A stretch of 64,000 bases of DNA from Sphingobium yanoikuyae (GCF_013001025.1 NZ_CP053021.1:3252001-3316000); one strand, 5' to 3'; positions 40,163 to 49,774 are shown, counted from the stretch's first letter. Notes: generated by a model from the sequence alone, not told the origin. Numbers and translations: made by a program.

Positions 40163-40216
40163 GGAGAGGCAAGCGCGTCAACGTGCCAAGCCTTTTCAAA
40201 GTGTCAGGATGCCCAC

Positions 40217-42019
40217 ATGAGCGATTCGTCCAAGCCTACTCCCAAGCTGCGTAGCCGCGCCTGGTTCGACAACCCAGACAATATCGACATGACCTCGCTC
40301 TATCTGGAGCGTTACCTGAACTTCGGCCTCAGCCTCGAAGAACTGCGCAGCGGCAAGCCGATCATCGGCATCGCCCAGACCGGCAGCGACCTGTCGCCCT
40401 GCAACCGCCATCACCTCGTGCTCGCCGAGCGCATGCGCGAAGGCATCCGCGAAATGGGCGGCATCGCGCTCGAATTCCCGGTCCACCCGATCCAGGAAAC
40501 CGGCAAGCGCCCGACCGCCGGCCTTGACCGCAACCTCGCCTATCTGGGCCTGGTCGAAGCCATGTATGGCTATCCGCTCGACGGCGTGATCCTGACCAGC
40601 GGCTGCGACAAGACCACCCCGGCGCTGCTGATGGCCGCCGCCACCGTCAACATCCCGGCGATCGCCCTGTCGGTCGGCCCGATGCTCAATGGCTGGCACA
40701 AGGGCGAGCGCACCGGTTCGGGCACGATCGTGTGGCATGGCCGCCAGTTGCTGGCCGCCGGCAAGATCGACGACGAAGGCTTCATCAAGCTGGTCGCCTC
40801 GTCGGCTCCCTCGACCGGCTTCTGCAACACCATGGGCACCGCCAGCACCATGAACGCGCTCGCCGAAGCGCTGGGCATGATGCTGCCCGGCAGCGCGGCG
40901 ATCCCCGCCCCCTATCGCGACCGTCAGGAAGCCGCCTATCGCACCGGCAAGCGCATCGTCGAAATGGTGCATGAGGACCTGAAGCCCTCTGACATCATGA
41001 CGCTCGACGCATTCCACAATGCCATCGTCGCCAACTCGGCGATCGGTGGTTCGACCAACGCGCCGATCCATCTGGCCGCCATCGCCCGCCACATGGGCGT
41101 CGACCTGCCGCTCAAGGATTGGGAAACCGTCGGTCACAAGGTGCCGCTGCTGGTCAACATGCAGCCGGCCGGCGAATATCTGGGCGAGGATTATTACCGC
41201 GCCGGCGGCCTGCCCGCCGTCATCAGCCAGCTGATCGACCAGGGCCTGATCAAGGAAGGCGCGATGACCGTCAATGGCAAGACCATGGGCGAGAATTGCA
41301 AGGGCGTGGAGATCGAGGATGAGAAGGTCATCCGTCCCTTCGGCCAGCCTCTGAAGCAGGAAGCCGGCTTCCTGGTGCTGACCGGCAACCTGTTCGACGA
41401 AGCGGTCATGAAGACCAGCGTCATCAGCGAAGAATTCCGCATGCGCTACCTGTCGAACCCCGACGATCCGGAAGCCTTTGAAGGCCCGGCGGTCGTGTTC
41501 GACGGTCCGGAAGATTATCACCACCGCATCGACGATCCGTCGGTCGGCATCACCGCCGACACGCTGCTGTTCATGCGTGGCGCCGGCCCGATCGGCTATC
41601 CGGGCGCGGCCGAGGTCGTGAACATGCGTCCGCCTGCCTATCTGATCACCGAAGGCGTGTCGGCCCTGCCCTGCATCGGCGATGGCCGTCAGTCGGGCAC
41701 CTCGGGCAGCCCGTCGATCCTCAACGCTTCGCCCGAAGCGGCGGCGATGGGTGGCCTCGCGCTGCTGGAAACCGGCGACCGCGTCCGCATGGACCTGAAG
41801 GCCGGCGTGGTGAACGTGCTGATTTCCGACGAGGAACTGGAAGCCCGCCGCGCCAAGCTGATCGCCGAAGGTGGCTATAAGTACCCCGCCTCGCAGACCC
41901 CCTGGCAGGAAATCCAGCGGTCTGTCGTCGGTCAGATGAACACCGGCGCGATCCTGGAAGGCGCGGAGAAATATCAGCGCATCGCCCAGACCATGGGCCT
42001 GCCGCGCGACAACCATTAA
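40217..42019 (+). CDS. IlvD/Edd-family sugar-acid dehydratase (arabonate/xylonate/galactonate)
   Basis: A 600-residue Fe-S dehydratase that turns an aldonic acid into its 2-keto-3-deoxy acid. Cluster ligands include Cys62 (D-L-S-P-C-N-R) and Cys130 (S-G-C-D-K-T-T-P). The whole sequence follows Caulobacter XylD and Azospirillum AraC closely (opening [15 protein letters not shown], and [14 protein letters not shown] near residue 495). ATG 40217 is the family start. The cluster has both galactonate (dgoKA) and pentonate (KGSADH, AraD1) branches, so it probably takes more than one C4-configured acid. Arg CGT and Ala GCT codons are frequent, as in highly expressed genes. Confidence 0.9.
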   Translation: MSDSSKPTPKLRSRAWFDNPDNIDMTSLYLERYLNFGLSLEELRSGKPIIGIAQTGSDLSPCNRHHLVLAERMREGIREMGGIALEFPVHPIQETGKRPTAGLDRNLAYLGLVEAMYGYPLDGVILTSGCDKTTPALLMAAATVNIPAIALSVGPMLNGWHKGERTGSGTIVWHGRQLLAAGKIDDEGFIKLVASSAPSTGFCNTMGTASTMNALAEALGMMLPGSAAIPAPYRDRQEAAYRTGKRIVEMVHEDLKPSDIMTLDAFHNAIVANSAIGGSTNAPIHLAAIARHMGVDLPLKDWETVGHKVPLLVNMQPAGEYLGEDYYRAGGLPAVISQLIDQGLIKEGAMTVNGKTMGENCKGVEIEDEKVIRPFGQPLKQEAGFLVLTGNLFDEAVMKTSVISEEFRMRYLSNPDDPEAFEGPAVVFDGPEDYHHRIDDPSVGITADTLLFMRGAGPIGYPGAAEVVNMRPPAYLITEGVSALPCIGDGRQSGTSGSPSILNASPEAAAMGGLALLETGDRVRMDLKAGVVNVLISDEELEARRAKLIAEGGYKYPASQTPWQEIQRSVVGQMNTGAILEGAEKYQRIAQTMGLPRDNH

Positions 42020-42173
42020 TCATCAGAGCCGTTAACGGCGCGTCATTCAAAGGAGGCAACAGGGCGTAATTTCCGTGCAGCGATGCTCGAAATTGCGTCC
42101 CCTCGTCCCCATCTGATGGGCGCGCCGTTCCGGCAAATATTACCCCCTTTCCACGACATTTCGGGAGATATCC
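42020..42173. other. 154-bp gap with an orphan ribosome site
   Basis: AAAGGAGG (42049-42056) is a perfect ribosome-binding sequence, but no start codon lies 5-15 nt downstream. GGGCGTAATTTC (42062-42073) and GAAATTGCGTCCC (42089-42101) form an imperfect hairpin just after it. A frame opened by ATG 42083 is out of place and lacks family features, so I do not call a gene. Confidence 0.4.
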
Positions 42174-43751
42174 ATGTTCAACGGAGCCATTCTGGTCGGT
42201 GCTGCCGAGCGCACCGGTGGTGAGCCCTTCTTCGCGGTCGATCCGTCGACCGGCGCCAAGGGCGACGTCGCCTTCCACAACGCCTCGACCGCCGATGTCG
42301 CCGACGCCTGCGCGCTGGCCGACGCCGCGTTCGAAGGCTTCTCGACCCTGTCTCCCGAAACCCGCGCTTCCTTCCTGGAAGCCGTGGCCGACCAGATCAT
42401 GGAAATCGGCGACCTGCTGATCACCACCGCCATGAGCGAAACCGGCCTGCCGCGTGGCCGCCTGGAGGGCGAGCGTGGCCGCACCGTCGGCCAGCTGCGC
42501 CTGTTCGCTTCCTATGTCCGTCAGGGCGACTGGCTCGACGTCACCATCGACAAGGCGCTGCCGGAACGCACCCCGCTGCCCCGCAGCGACCTGCGCCGCG
42601 TCAACCAGGCCGTCGGTCCGGTCGCCGTGTTCGGCGCGTCCAACTTCCCGCTCGCCTTCTCGGTCGCGGGCGGTGACACCGCATCGGCCTTCGCCGCCGG
42701 TTGCCCGGTCGTCGTGAAGGGCCACCCGGCCCACCCCGGCACCGGCGAACTGGTCGCCCGCGCCATCGCCGCCGCGGTCAAGGCCAGCGGCCTGCATGAA
42801 GGCGTCTTCTCCTACCTGCCCGGCACCACCAATGACCTGGGCGGCGCGCTGGTCGCCGATCCCCGCATCAAGGCGGTCGGCTTCACCGGTTCGCGCGGCG
42901 GCGGCATTGCGCTGATGAAGATCGCCGCCAACCGCGAAGAGCCGATCCCGGTCTATTCGGAAATGTCGTCGATCAACCCGGTCGTGCTGCTGCCGGGCGC
43001 GCTCGCGGCCCGCGCCGAAGCGCTGGGCACCGCCTTCGTCGGTTCGCTCAGCCTGTTCGCTGGCCAGTTCTGCACCAACCCCGGCATGGTGATCGCGCTC
43101 GACAGCCCCGATCTCGACCGCTTCGTCGCTTCGGCCGCGGAAGCCCTGTCGGCCAACCAGCCCCATGTCATGCTGACGCCCGGCATCCATGCCGCCTATG
43201 AAAAGGGCGTCGAGGCGCTGGCCGGCGCGGAAGGCGTCACCACCGTGGCGCGCGGCGCCGAAGCCGAAGGCGTGAACCTGGCCCAGTCGGCCCTGTTCGC
43301 CACCAGCGGCGAACAGTTCCGCACCAACCCGGCGCTGTCGCATGAAGTGTTCGGTTCCTCGTCGATCCTGGTGAAGTGCGCCACGATCGAGGAAGTGATC
43401 GCCACCATCGCCCAGATGGAAGGTCAGCTGACCGCCACGCTGCAGATGGACGAAAGCGACAATGACAATGCCGCCAAGCTGCTGCCGACGCTGTCGCGCA
43501 AGGTCGGCCGCGTGCTGGCCAATGGCTGGCCGACCGGCGTCGAAGTGACCCATGCCATGGTCCATGGCGGTCCCTTCCCGTCGACCTCGGACGGCCGCAC
43601 CACCTCGGTCGGCACGCTGGCCATGATGCGCTTCCTGCGTCCGGTCTGCTATCAGGACGTCGTCGACGCCGTGCTGCCGCCGGCGCTGCAGGCGGCCAAC
43701 CCCTGGAAGCTCAACCGCCGCATGGAAGGCAAGCTGGAGCTGGCGCAGTGA
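42174..43751 (+). CDS. 2,5-dioxovalerate (ketoglutarate semialdehyde) dehydrogenase
   Basis: A 525-residue NAD(P)-dependent aldehyde dehydrogenase of the KGSADH type, the last step of non-phosphorylative pentose (Weimberg) oxidation, giving 2-oxoglutarate. The nucleophile is Cys300 in G-Q-F-C-T-N-P-G. The cofactor loop (F-T-G-S-R-G-G-G) and general-base Glu (Y-S-E-M-S-S-I-N-P) match this subgroup, as does the long C-terminal block H-G-G-P-F-P-S-T-S. GGGAGAT precedes the ATG. Its stop overlaps the next gene's GTG. Confidence 0.9.
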   Translation: MFNGAILVGAAERTGGEPFFAVDPSTGAKGDVAFHNASTADVADACALADAAFEGFSTLSPETRASFLEAVADQIMEIGDLLITTAMSETGLPRGRLEGERGRTVGQLRLFASYVRQGDWLDVTIDKALPERTPLPRSDLRRVNQAVGPVAVFGASNFPLAFSVAGGDTASAFAAGCPVVVKGHPAHPGTGELVARAIAAAVKASGLHEGVFSYLPGTTNDLGGALVADPRIKAVGFTGSRGGGIALMKIAANREEPIPVYSEMSSINPVVLLPGALAARAEALGTAFVGSLSLFAGQFCTNPGMVIALDSPDLDRFVASAAEALSANQPHVMLTPGIHAAYEKGVEALAGAEGVTTVARGAEAEGVNLAQSALFATSGEQFRTNPALSHEVFGSSSILVKCATIEEVIATIAQMEGQLTATLQMDESDNDNAAKLLPTLSRKVGRVLANGWPTGVEVTHAMVHGGPFPSTSDGRTTSVGTLAMMRFLRPVCYQDVVDAVLPPALQAANPWKLNRRMEGKLELAQ

Positions 43752-44728
43752 CCGTCATTTCGCTGGTTCAGTTCAACGAGGGTGGCGCGCGCGGCGTCGC
43801 CGCCCTCGACCAGACCGGCGCGGCGAAGCGGGTGACGGGCGCAAGCTCCACCCGCCAGCTGGCGCTGGACGCGATCGCGGCGGGCCAGGGCCTGGCCGCC
43901 TTTGCGGAAGGCAAGCTGGGCGAAGCGGTGGACCTGTCCGCCGTCACCCTGCTGTCGCCGATCGACCATGAGGATGCGGCGCATCTGCTGGTCGCCGGCA
44001 CCGGGCTGACCCATCTTGGCTCGGCCGAAGGGCGCGACAAGATGCACAAGGCCGCCACCTCGGGCGACCTCACCGACTCCATGCGCATGTTCCTGATGGG
44101 CGTCGAGGGCGGCAAGCCCGCCGATGACGGCATCGGTGCGCAGCCCGAATGGTTCTACAAGGGCGACGGCCAGATCCTGGTCGATCCGGGCCAGGATTTC
44201 ACCATGCCGGCCTTTGCCGAGGATGGTGGCGAGGAACCCGAAGTTGCCGGCATCTATCTGATCGACGCCGACGGCACGCCGGTGCGTCTGGGCTTTGCGA
44301 TCGGCAATGAATTTTCCGATCATATCACCGAACGCGGCAATTATCTGTGGCTCGCCCACTCCAAGCTGCGCCAGGCCTCGCTCGGCCCGGAACTGCTGCT
44401 GGGCGACCTGCCGCAGGATCTGCGCGGCACCAGCCGCATCGTCCGCAATGGCGAGACGGTGTGGGAAAAGCCGTTCCTGTCGGGTGAGACCAACATGTCG
44501 CACACGATCGCGAACCTGGAACATCATCATTTCAAATATGGTCTGTTCCGCCGTCCCGGCGACATTCATGTCCATTTCTTCGGCACCGCCACCCTCTCCT
44601 TCTCCGATGGCTTCGCCACGCAGGAAGGCGATGTGTTCGAGGTCGAGGCCAAGCCCTTCACCCTGCCGGTCCGCAATGGCCTGAAGCGCGCAGCGGACGA
44701 GGGCAAGACCAAGGTAAAGGCGCTATGA
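43748..44728 (+). CDS. AraD1-family (FAH-fold) 2-keto-3-deoxy-pentonate dehydratase
   Basis: A 326-residue fumarylacetoacetate-hydrolase-fold protein of the AraD1 / XylX type, which dehydrates 2-keto-3-deoxy-L-arabonate or D-xylonate to ketoglutarate semialdehyde. The metal-site region is E-E-P-E-V-A-G (near residue 163), followed by G-N-E-F-S-D-H (near 190) and H-S-K-L-R-Q. The F-F-G-T-A-T-L-S-F block fits the family. The start is GTG at 43748, overlapping the aldehyde dehydrogenase stop (GTGA). It supplies the substrate of that enzyme. Confidence 0.85.
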   Translation: MTVISLVQFNEGGARGVAALDQTGAAKRVTGASSTRQLALDAIAAGQGLAAFAEGKLGEAVDLSAVTLLSPIDHEDAAHLLVAGTGLTHLGSAEGRDKMHKAATSGDLTDSMRMFLMGVEGGKPADDGIGAQPEWFYKGDGQILVDPGQDFTMPAFAEDGGEEPEVAGIYLIDADGTPVRLGFAIGNEFSDHITERGNYLWLAHSKLRQASLGPELLLGDLPQDLRGTSRIVRNGETVWEKPFLSGETNMSHTIANLEHHHFKYGLFRRPGDIHVHFFGTATLSFSDGFATQEGDVFEVEAKPFTLPVRNGLKRAADEGKTKVKAL

Positions 44729-45648
44729 GCATCAAGGCCGGCCTCGTAGGCCTGGGCAAGATCGCCCGCGACCAGCATCTGCCCGCGATCGCCAAGATCG
44801 ACGGCATCGATCTGGTCGCCGTCGCCAGCCGCAACGCGCAGGGCGAAGGGGTAAATAATTATCCCGATCTCGGCGCGATGCTGGCGGGCGAGCCCGACAT
44901 GGACGCCGTCATCCTGTGCCAGCCGCCGCAGGTCCGCTATCAGGCGGCCCGTCAGGCGATCCTGGCCGGCAAGCATGTCTTCCTGGAAAAGCCGCCGGGC
45001 GCGACCGTGTCGGAAGTGGACGCCCTGATCGCGCTGGCCAAGGCCAATGGCGTCACCCTCTATGCCAGCTGGCACAGCCGCTATGCCGCCGCCGTCGCCC
45101 AGGCCAAGGACTGGATGGCGTCGCGTACGATCGAGCGCATCTCGATCCAGTGGCGCGAGGATGTCCGTCACTGGCATCCGGGCCAGCCCTGGATCTGGGA
45201 AGCGGGCGGCTTCGGCGTGTTCGATCCGGGCATCAACGCCCTGTCGATCCTGACCGAAATCGTCGCCGAACCGATCACCCTGCTTTCGGCCGAACTGGAA
45301 GTGCCGTCCAACAAGCAGGCGCCGATCGGCGCGACGCTGGCGATGGCGACCGCTTCGGGCGCGCCGATCGACACCGTGTTCGACTGGCGCCAGACCGGCC
45401 CCCAGACCTGGGACATCGCGGTCGAAACCAGCAATGGCAAGCTGCTCCTGTCTGAAGGCGGCAATACGCTGACCCTGGACGGCGAAGTCCAGTTGAAAGC
45501 GCCGGACGAGGAATATCCGACCATGTATCGGCGTTTCGTCGGGCTGGTGGCGGACAAGGCGATCGACGCCGACACCGCTCCGCTACGCCTGGTGGCCGAT
45601 GCCTTCCTTTGTGGCCGGCATTGCCCTACGGCTGATTTTGAGGACTAA
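44725..45648 (+). CDS. Gfo/Idh/MocA sugar 1-dehydrogenase (galactose/arabinose type)
   Basis: A 307-residue NAD(P)-dependent oxidoreductase. It has an N-terminal Rossmann motif G-L-V-G-L-G-K-I-A-R, the E-K-P-P-G motif near residue 90 that carries the catalytic lysine, and a C-terminal sheet domain with W-E-A-G-G-F-G-V-F-D-P-G-I-N-A. It resembles Azospirillum AraA, which oxidises L-arabinose and D-galactose to their lactones. It would be step one of the locus. ATGA overlap with the AraD1 gene. The lactonase that normally follows is missing here. Confidence 0.85.
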   Translation: MSIKAGLVGLGKIARDQHLPAIAKIDGIDLVAVASRNAQGEGVNNYPDLGAMLAGEPDMDAVILCQPPQVRYQAARQAILAGKHVFLEKPPGATVSEVDALIALAKANGVTLYASWHSRYAAAVAQAKDWMASRTIERISIQWREDVRHWHPGQPWIWEAGGFGVFDPGINALSILTEIVAEPITLLSAELEVPSNKQAPIGATLAMATASGAPIDTVFDWRQTGPQTWDIAVETSNGKLLLSEGGNTLTLDGEVQLKAPDEEYPTMYRRFVGLVADKAIDADTAPLRLVADAFLCGRHCPTADFED

Positions 45649-45664
45649 ATTCAACGGAGGTAGA

Positions 45665-46417
45665 ATGGGGAGCGAGCGCAAGGACGGACCGGAACGCAAG
45701 TTCGCGTCGGACGAAGGCTCGCTCCGCATTCACCAGGCGATCGCCCGCGACATGGGCACCGCCATCCTGACCGGCAGGCACAAGCCCGGCGACCTGTTCG
45801 AGGGCGAGATCGAGGCGTCGGAACGCCTTGGCGTATCGCGCACCGCCTATCGCGAGGCGATCCGCATCCTGATCGCCAAGGGGATGCTGGAAAGCCGCCC
45901 CAAGGCCGGCACCCGCGTCCTGCCGCGCGCGCGCTGGAACGTGCTCGATCCCGAAATGCTCGCCTGGATGTTCGCCGGCGAACCCGACCGCGCCTTCATC
46001 CGCGACCTGTTCGAGCTGCGCGGCGTGATCGAGCCGGCCGCCGCCGAATTTGCCGCGCGCCGCCGAACCGACGATCAACTCGCGATCATGGACGCGGCGC
46101 TCGCCGAGATGGAACGCTATGGCCTGTCCACGCCGGAGGGGCGCGCCGCCGACCAGCGTTTCCACAATGCGATCCTGGCCGCGACCCATAATGACGCGCT
46201 GGAGGCGCTGGCCAGTTCGGTCGGCGCGGCGGTGAGTTGGACCACCACCTTCAAGCATCGCAAGAAGCTGTTGCCGCGCGATCCCTTGCCCGATCATCAG
46301 GCGGTGCATCGCGCCATCGCCGCGCGCGACACGGCCGCCGCGCGCAACGCCATGGCCGAACTGCTGCGCCTGGCCTTTGCCGACATGGATATTGCGCTCA
46401 GCGAACCGGGCGTCTGA
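45665..46417 (+). CDS. FadR-subfamily GntR transcriptional regulator
   Basis: A 250-residue repressor/activator. The winged helix region is residues 20-90, with A-S-E-R-L-G-V-S-R-T-A-Y-R-E-A-I-R. The C-terminal FCD domain has the metal/ligand set D-Q-R-F-H-N-A-I and D-H-Q-A-V-H. ATG 45665 has ACGGAGG 7 nt upstream. It follows the dehydrogenase by 16 bp and so belongs to the sugar-acid transcript. It likely responds to a 2-keto-3-deoxy acid, as DgoR does. FadR-type sites at the divergent promoter and upstream of the TonB receptor are candidate targets. It ends directly at the convergent qhpE stop. Confidence 0.88.
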   Translation: MGSERKDGPERKFASDEGSLRIHQAIARDMGTAILTGRHKPGDLFEGEIEASERLGVSRTAYREAIRILIAKGMLESRPKAGTRVLPRARWNVLDPEMLAWMFAGEPDRAFIRDLFELRGVIEPAAAEFAARRRTDDQLAIMDAALAEMERYGLSTPEGRAADQRFHNAILAATHNDALEALASSVGAAVSWTTTFKHRKKLLPRDPLPDHQAVHRAIAARDTAAARNAMAELLRLAFADMDIALSEPGV

Positions 46418-47092
46418 TCAACCGGCCACTGCGCGGGCGCCGGCCGGCATCCAGCGGGCCAGCCCCGCCCGCCCCTGCTGCGCGATCAGGCCGGTCATGT
46501 TGGCGACAGCGAAACTGACACCATGGAGGTTGCGGCGCTGGGGCACGCCGGGGATCGGCCGGGGATGCCCCGACGCGAAGGCCAGCCCCGCCCGCAGCCG
46601 AAAATCGTCGCGCGGACAATCCCAGTCGAGGCCGACGCCCAAGACCATATCCAGACTACCGGGATAGCAGGGCGTGCCGTCATTATCGCGTGCCGCCACG
46701 ATCAGGATGCCGGCCGCCAACGCCCGTTCGGCCGCCGCCGCGAACGCCTCGCCATGGGCCGGATTGACGGTGCCGAGGCTGAGGTTGATGAGGTCCACCC
46801 GTGCCGCCACCGCCCGGTCGATCGCCGCGACCAGCGCCCGCGCCGTGGTGCTGAGCGCGTCATGGAAGACCCGGATCGGCAGGCAGAGCGCATCGGGCGC
46901 CTGATCCTGGATCGCGGCAGTGACGGCGGTGCCATGGCCAAGCCGGTCGCCTGTGTCAGCTTCGCTGTCACGCCCATCCTTGGCGATGGCAAAGCCGGGC
47001 AGCAGCCGGGCGGCATCGATATGGGGATGATCGGGATGGACGCCGCTGTCGATCACGGCGATGCGCAGCGCATCAGGCGGCAGATCAGGCAT
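46418..47092 (-). CDS. qhpE: Subtilisin-like protease QhpE (leader peptidase for QhpC)
   Basis: A 224-residue cytoplasmic S8 protease with no signal peptide. The triad is Asp15 (A-V-I-D-S-G-V), His53 (L-G-H-G-T-A-V) and Ser193 (H-G-V-S-F-A-V-A-N-M-T-G); Asn137 may form the oxyanion hole. In Paracoccus, QhpE removes the leader of the gamma subunit after cross-linking. At ~224 residues it is short for subtilases but normal for QhpE. It overlaps qhpF by 8 bp and is last in the qhp operon. Confidence 0.9.
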   Translation of the reverse strand: MPDLPPDALRIAVIDSGVHPDHPHIDAARLLPGFAIAKDGRDSEADTGDRLGHGTAVTAAIQDQAPDALCLPIRVFHDALSTTARALVAAIDRAVAARVDLINLSLGTVNPAHGEAFAAAAERALAAGILIVAARDNDGTPCYPGSLDMVLGVGLDWDCPRDDFRLRAGLAFASGHPRPIPGVPQRRNLHGVSFAVANMTGLIAQQGRAGLARWMPAGARAVAG

Positions 47093-48785
47093 GAGCCGGC
47101 TCGGGCTGTTGCGCCACCTGCGCCTGCCCGTCGATGATCGTCACGATCCGGTCGGCGATCCGCGCCAGGGCCGGCTTGTGGGTGATGAGAATGATCGTCG
47201 CTTGCGGTAGCGCACCGCGCAGCCGCTGCGCCACCAGTGCCTCGGTCTCGCCATCCAACGCCGATGTCGGTTCGTCCAGGATCAGCACCGATGGCCGGCG
47301 CAGCAGCGCGCGGGCGATGACGATGCGCTGCCGCTCACCCGCCGACAGTGCCAGCCCGCGCTCGCCGGTGCGGGTGTCCAGCCCCTCGGGCAGGCGCGCC
47401 AGGAACGCGTCCAGCCCGGCGGCATGGGCGGCGGCCTCGATATCCTCGATGCGCACATCCGGCAGGGCAAAGCCGATATTGGCGGCGATACTGTCATTGA
47501 ACAGCCAGGGCGACTGGTCGACCAGCATCACCTCGCGCCGCAGGTCGTCGAGCCGCAAGTCGCGCAGATCATGCCCGTCGAGCAACAGGCGCCCGCCGGT
47601 CGGATCGGCATGCCGCACCATCAGGTCGGCCATGGTCGACTTGCCGACGCCGCTCGGCCCCAGGATCGCGCAGATGCTGCCGGCGGATATGGTCAGGTCC
47701 ATGTCACGCAGCACCGGATCGCGATCATAGCGCATCGCCACCTGTTCGAAGCGGATGTCGCCGCGCACCCGGCCGATCGGCGCGGCATCGGCGCGCTCCT
47801 CGACATCGGGCCTTGTATCGAACAGCTCGAAGATGCGGCCCAGCGACACCCGCGCCGATGCCAGTCCCGACGTCAGCCCCATCAACGTCTGGATCGGCGA
47901 CAAGAGCCGCATATGATAGGTCATGAAGGCGACGAGCGTGCCGATGCTCATGTCGCCCTCGATGATCCGCCAGCCGCCATAGAGGATCACGGCGGAGGTC
48001 GCCCCAGTCATCAGCGTGCCGGGCAGCGCCCCGGTCATGTAGGAGGCGACCTGCATCCGCAGCATCGCGCCGATAAAGGCGTCATTCTTCGCCTTGAACC
48101 GCCCGACCTCATGCTCGCCGGCGCGCAGCGCGGTGACCACGCGCATCCCCATCACCGTATCGACCAGCAGGCTGCCCAGATCCGCGCCCCGCTCGCGCAT
48201 GTCGCGGGTCAGCGCAGTCAGCCGCCGCTGATAATGAGTGAAGGCCGCCAGGCTGGCCGGCACCAACAGCACCCCGACCAGGAACAGCCGCCAGTCGAGC
48301 CAGAGCATCATCGCGACGCAGCCGATGAAGAAGAGCAGGTTACTGACCACCGAGAGCAGGGTGTCGGACGCGATCCGTTGCACGTCGCTCACATCGCTGT
48401 TCATGCGCGAAACGAGATCGCCCAGCCGGAAGCTGGCATAGAAGCGCGGCGAGAGCGTCTGGAGATGGCGCAGCAGCGCGGCGCGCATGTCATAGAGCAT
48501 CGCCGCCGACAGCCGGACATAGCGATAGCTTGCGAGGATGTTGACGCCGAAACCCAGTATCGTGACCGTAATCATGATCCCGGCAATCCGCCACAGCGCG
48601 CCCATGTCCCGCCGCAGCAGCGCCTGATCGATCATCAGCTTGGACAGATAGGGTTGGGCAAGGCCGAGCGCGGTCGACAGGATGCTGATCGCCAGCACCA
48701 GCAGCAGGCCGCGTCGATAAGGCCGGATATAGGGGAGCAGTCGGCGATAGCTGCGCCATTCAGCGACAGGCGCAGGCGCGCTCAT
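47085..48785 (-). CDS. qhpF: ABC transporter QhpF (half-size exporter)
   Basis: A 566-residue type-I ABC exporter half-transporter: six-helix membrane domain (about 20-310) then an ATPase with Walker A G-P-S-G-V-G-K-S, signature L-S-A-G-E-R-Q and Walker B V-L-I-L-D-E-P-T-S-A-L-D. No C39 peptidase domain is present, consistent with a separate protease (QhpE). In known QHNDH systems QhpF carries the modified gamma subunit to the periplasm. ATG 48785 overlaps the qhpG stop (ATGA). Confidence 0.9.
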   Translation of the reverse strand: MSAPAPVAEWRSYRRLLPYIRPYRRGLLLVLAISILSTALGLAQPYLSKLMIDQALLRRDMGALWRIAGIMITVTILGFGVNILASYRYVRLSAAMLYDMRAALLRHLQTLSPRFYASFRLGDLVSRMNSDVSDVQRIASDTLLSVVSNLLFFIGCVAMMLWLDWRLFLVGVLLVPASLAAFTHYQRRLTALTRDMRERGADLGSLLVDTVMGMRVVTALRAGEHEVGRFKAKNDAFIGAMLRMQVASYMTGALPGTLMTGATSAVILYGGWRIIEGDMSIGTLVAFMTYHMRLLSPIQTLMGLTSGLASARVSLGRIFELFDTRPDVEERADAAPIGRVRGDIRFEQVAMRYDRDPVLRDMDLTISAGSICAILGPSGVGKSTMADLMVRHADPTGGRLLLDGHDLRDLRLDDLRREVMLVDQSPWLFNDSIAANIGFALPDVRIEDIEAAAHAAGLDAFLARLPEGLDTRTGERGLALSAGERQRIVIARALLRRPSVLILDEPTSALDGETEALVAQRLRGALPQATIILITHKPALARIADRIVTIIDGQAQVAQQPEPAHA

Positions 48786-49774
48786 GCCGCCTCCCGCCGT
48801 GGAACCAGTCGCAGGCCATGCAGCGCATATTGCGGCTCGGGCAGTGTCGCCAGCAGCCCGGTACACCAGTGATGCCCCTGCATCAGCGCCTCATGCTGGG
48901 TGCGCCACCAGTCGCCCCGGCCGCCATCGGCATAAAATTGGGCGCAGAGCAGCAGGTGCCGGCGCATCGCCGCGATCAGCATAGCCTGATAATGGCTAAG
49001 CAGCGCGCCCCGGTCGCCGCCTTGCGCGATGCCGGTCAGCACCGCGCTCGCCAATATCGCCTCGCGCACCGATTGGGCCGTGCCGTCGCCGCAGATCGGA
49101 TCGAAGCCGATCGCCGCCGTGCCGCAGGCCAGCCAGTCGCCGCCGACCAGCGGCAGGTGCAGGCGCGGCGCGGCGAGAAAGGGGCGCGACGATCCGCCGA
49201 TCGGATCGATCCCCGGCGCAATAAGCCGACTCTGTGCCAGCAGCCCGTCGATTTCGCCACCGACACCCAGCAACCACCCCTCGCCCCCGTTCGCCGGCAC
49301 CAGGAACAGCCAGCCACTCTCGACCGCCTCGACCCGGCCTTCCTCGCGGCAGGCCGGGTCGCGCAGCCGCACACGGGCGGCGACGGCATGGCGCTCGCCA
49401 AAGACGTGCAGTTCGCCCATCGGCAGCGGCGGCGCGGCATGGATGGTGAAATCGGGCGCAGCCATCGGCGCTGTCTCCGCCACCGCGAACGCGGCCTGCA
49501 CCCGTTCTTCCGACGCCAGCACCGCCTCATGCGGCACCATCACCGGCGCCCCGCCCCAGGCGACCAGCCGGCGCCGCACGCGCGGCGCGTCCGCGAGCAG
49601 GTCCGGCCGCGCGAACAGCTCCCGCATCAACGCCAGCGCCGCCTCGCTCAACAACAGGCTGGGCACGGGCGGGCGATGGGCGGGCTCCTGTCCGACGCAA
49701 AGCCCCGCCCCTTTCAGCAGATGCGCGCAGGCATTGGCGGCCATCCCGCTGCCCCGGATGGCCACGGACCTCAT
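48782..49774 (-). CDS. qhpG: Flavoprotein monooxygenase QhpG (CTQ tryptophan hydroxylase)
   Basis: A 330-residue FAD-dependent enzyme related to tryptophan halogenases and the GoxB/LodB group. The nucleotide loop reads G-S-G-M-A-A-N-A, a G-x-G-x-x-A variant, at residues 8-15, and I-G-F-D-P-I-C-G-D-G is near 230. In Paracoccus QhpG adds the two oxygens to the gamma-subunit Trp that becomes CTQ. ATG 49774 puts the FAD loop at the N-terminus; the longer reading runs into the repeat upstream. It overlaps qhpF and lies 103 bp after qhpB. Confidence 0.88.
   Translation of the reverse strand: MRSVAIRGSGMAANACAHLLKGAGLCVGQEPAHRPPVPSLLLSEAALALMRELFARPDLLADAPRVRRRLVAWGGAPVMVPHEAVLASEERVQAAFAVAETAPMAAPDFTIHAAPPLPMGELHVFGERHAVAARVRLRDPACREEGRVEAVESGWLFLVPANGGEGWLLGVGGEIDGLLAQSRLIAPGIDPIGGSSRPFLAAPRLHLPLVGGDWLACGTAAIGFDPICGDGTAQSVREAILASAVLTGIAQGGDRGALLSHYQAMLIAAMRRHLLLCAQFYADGGRGDWWRTQHEALMQGHHWCTGLLATLPEPQYALHGLRLVPRREAA

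Noticed and set aside
42083..42173. A small leader peptide gene before the aldehyde dehydrogenase
   Set aside because: The ATG is 26 nt from the ribosome site and the frame runs into the next gene without a stop of its own; there is no repeat of regulatory codons.
40196..43565. Two ~600-codon minus-strand open frames
   Set aside because: They lie opposite the dehydratase and the aldehyde dehydrogenase, whose catalytic motifs are intact. The antisense translations are His/Asp/Arg-rich and resemble no protein family.
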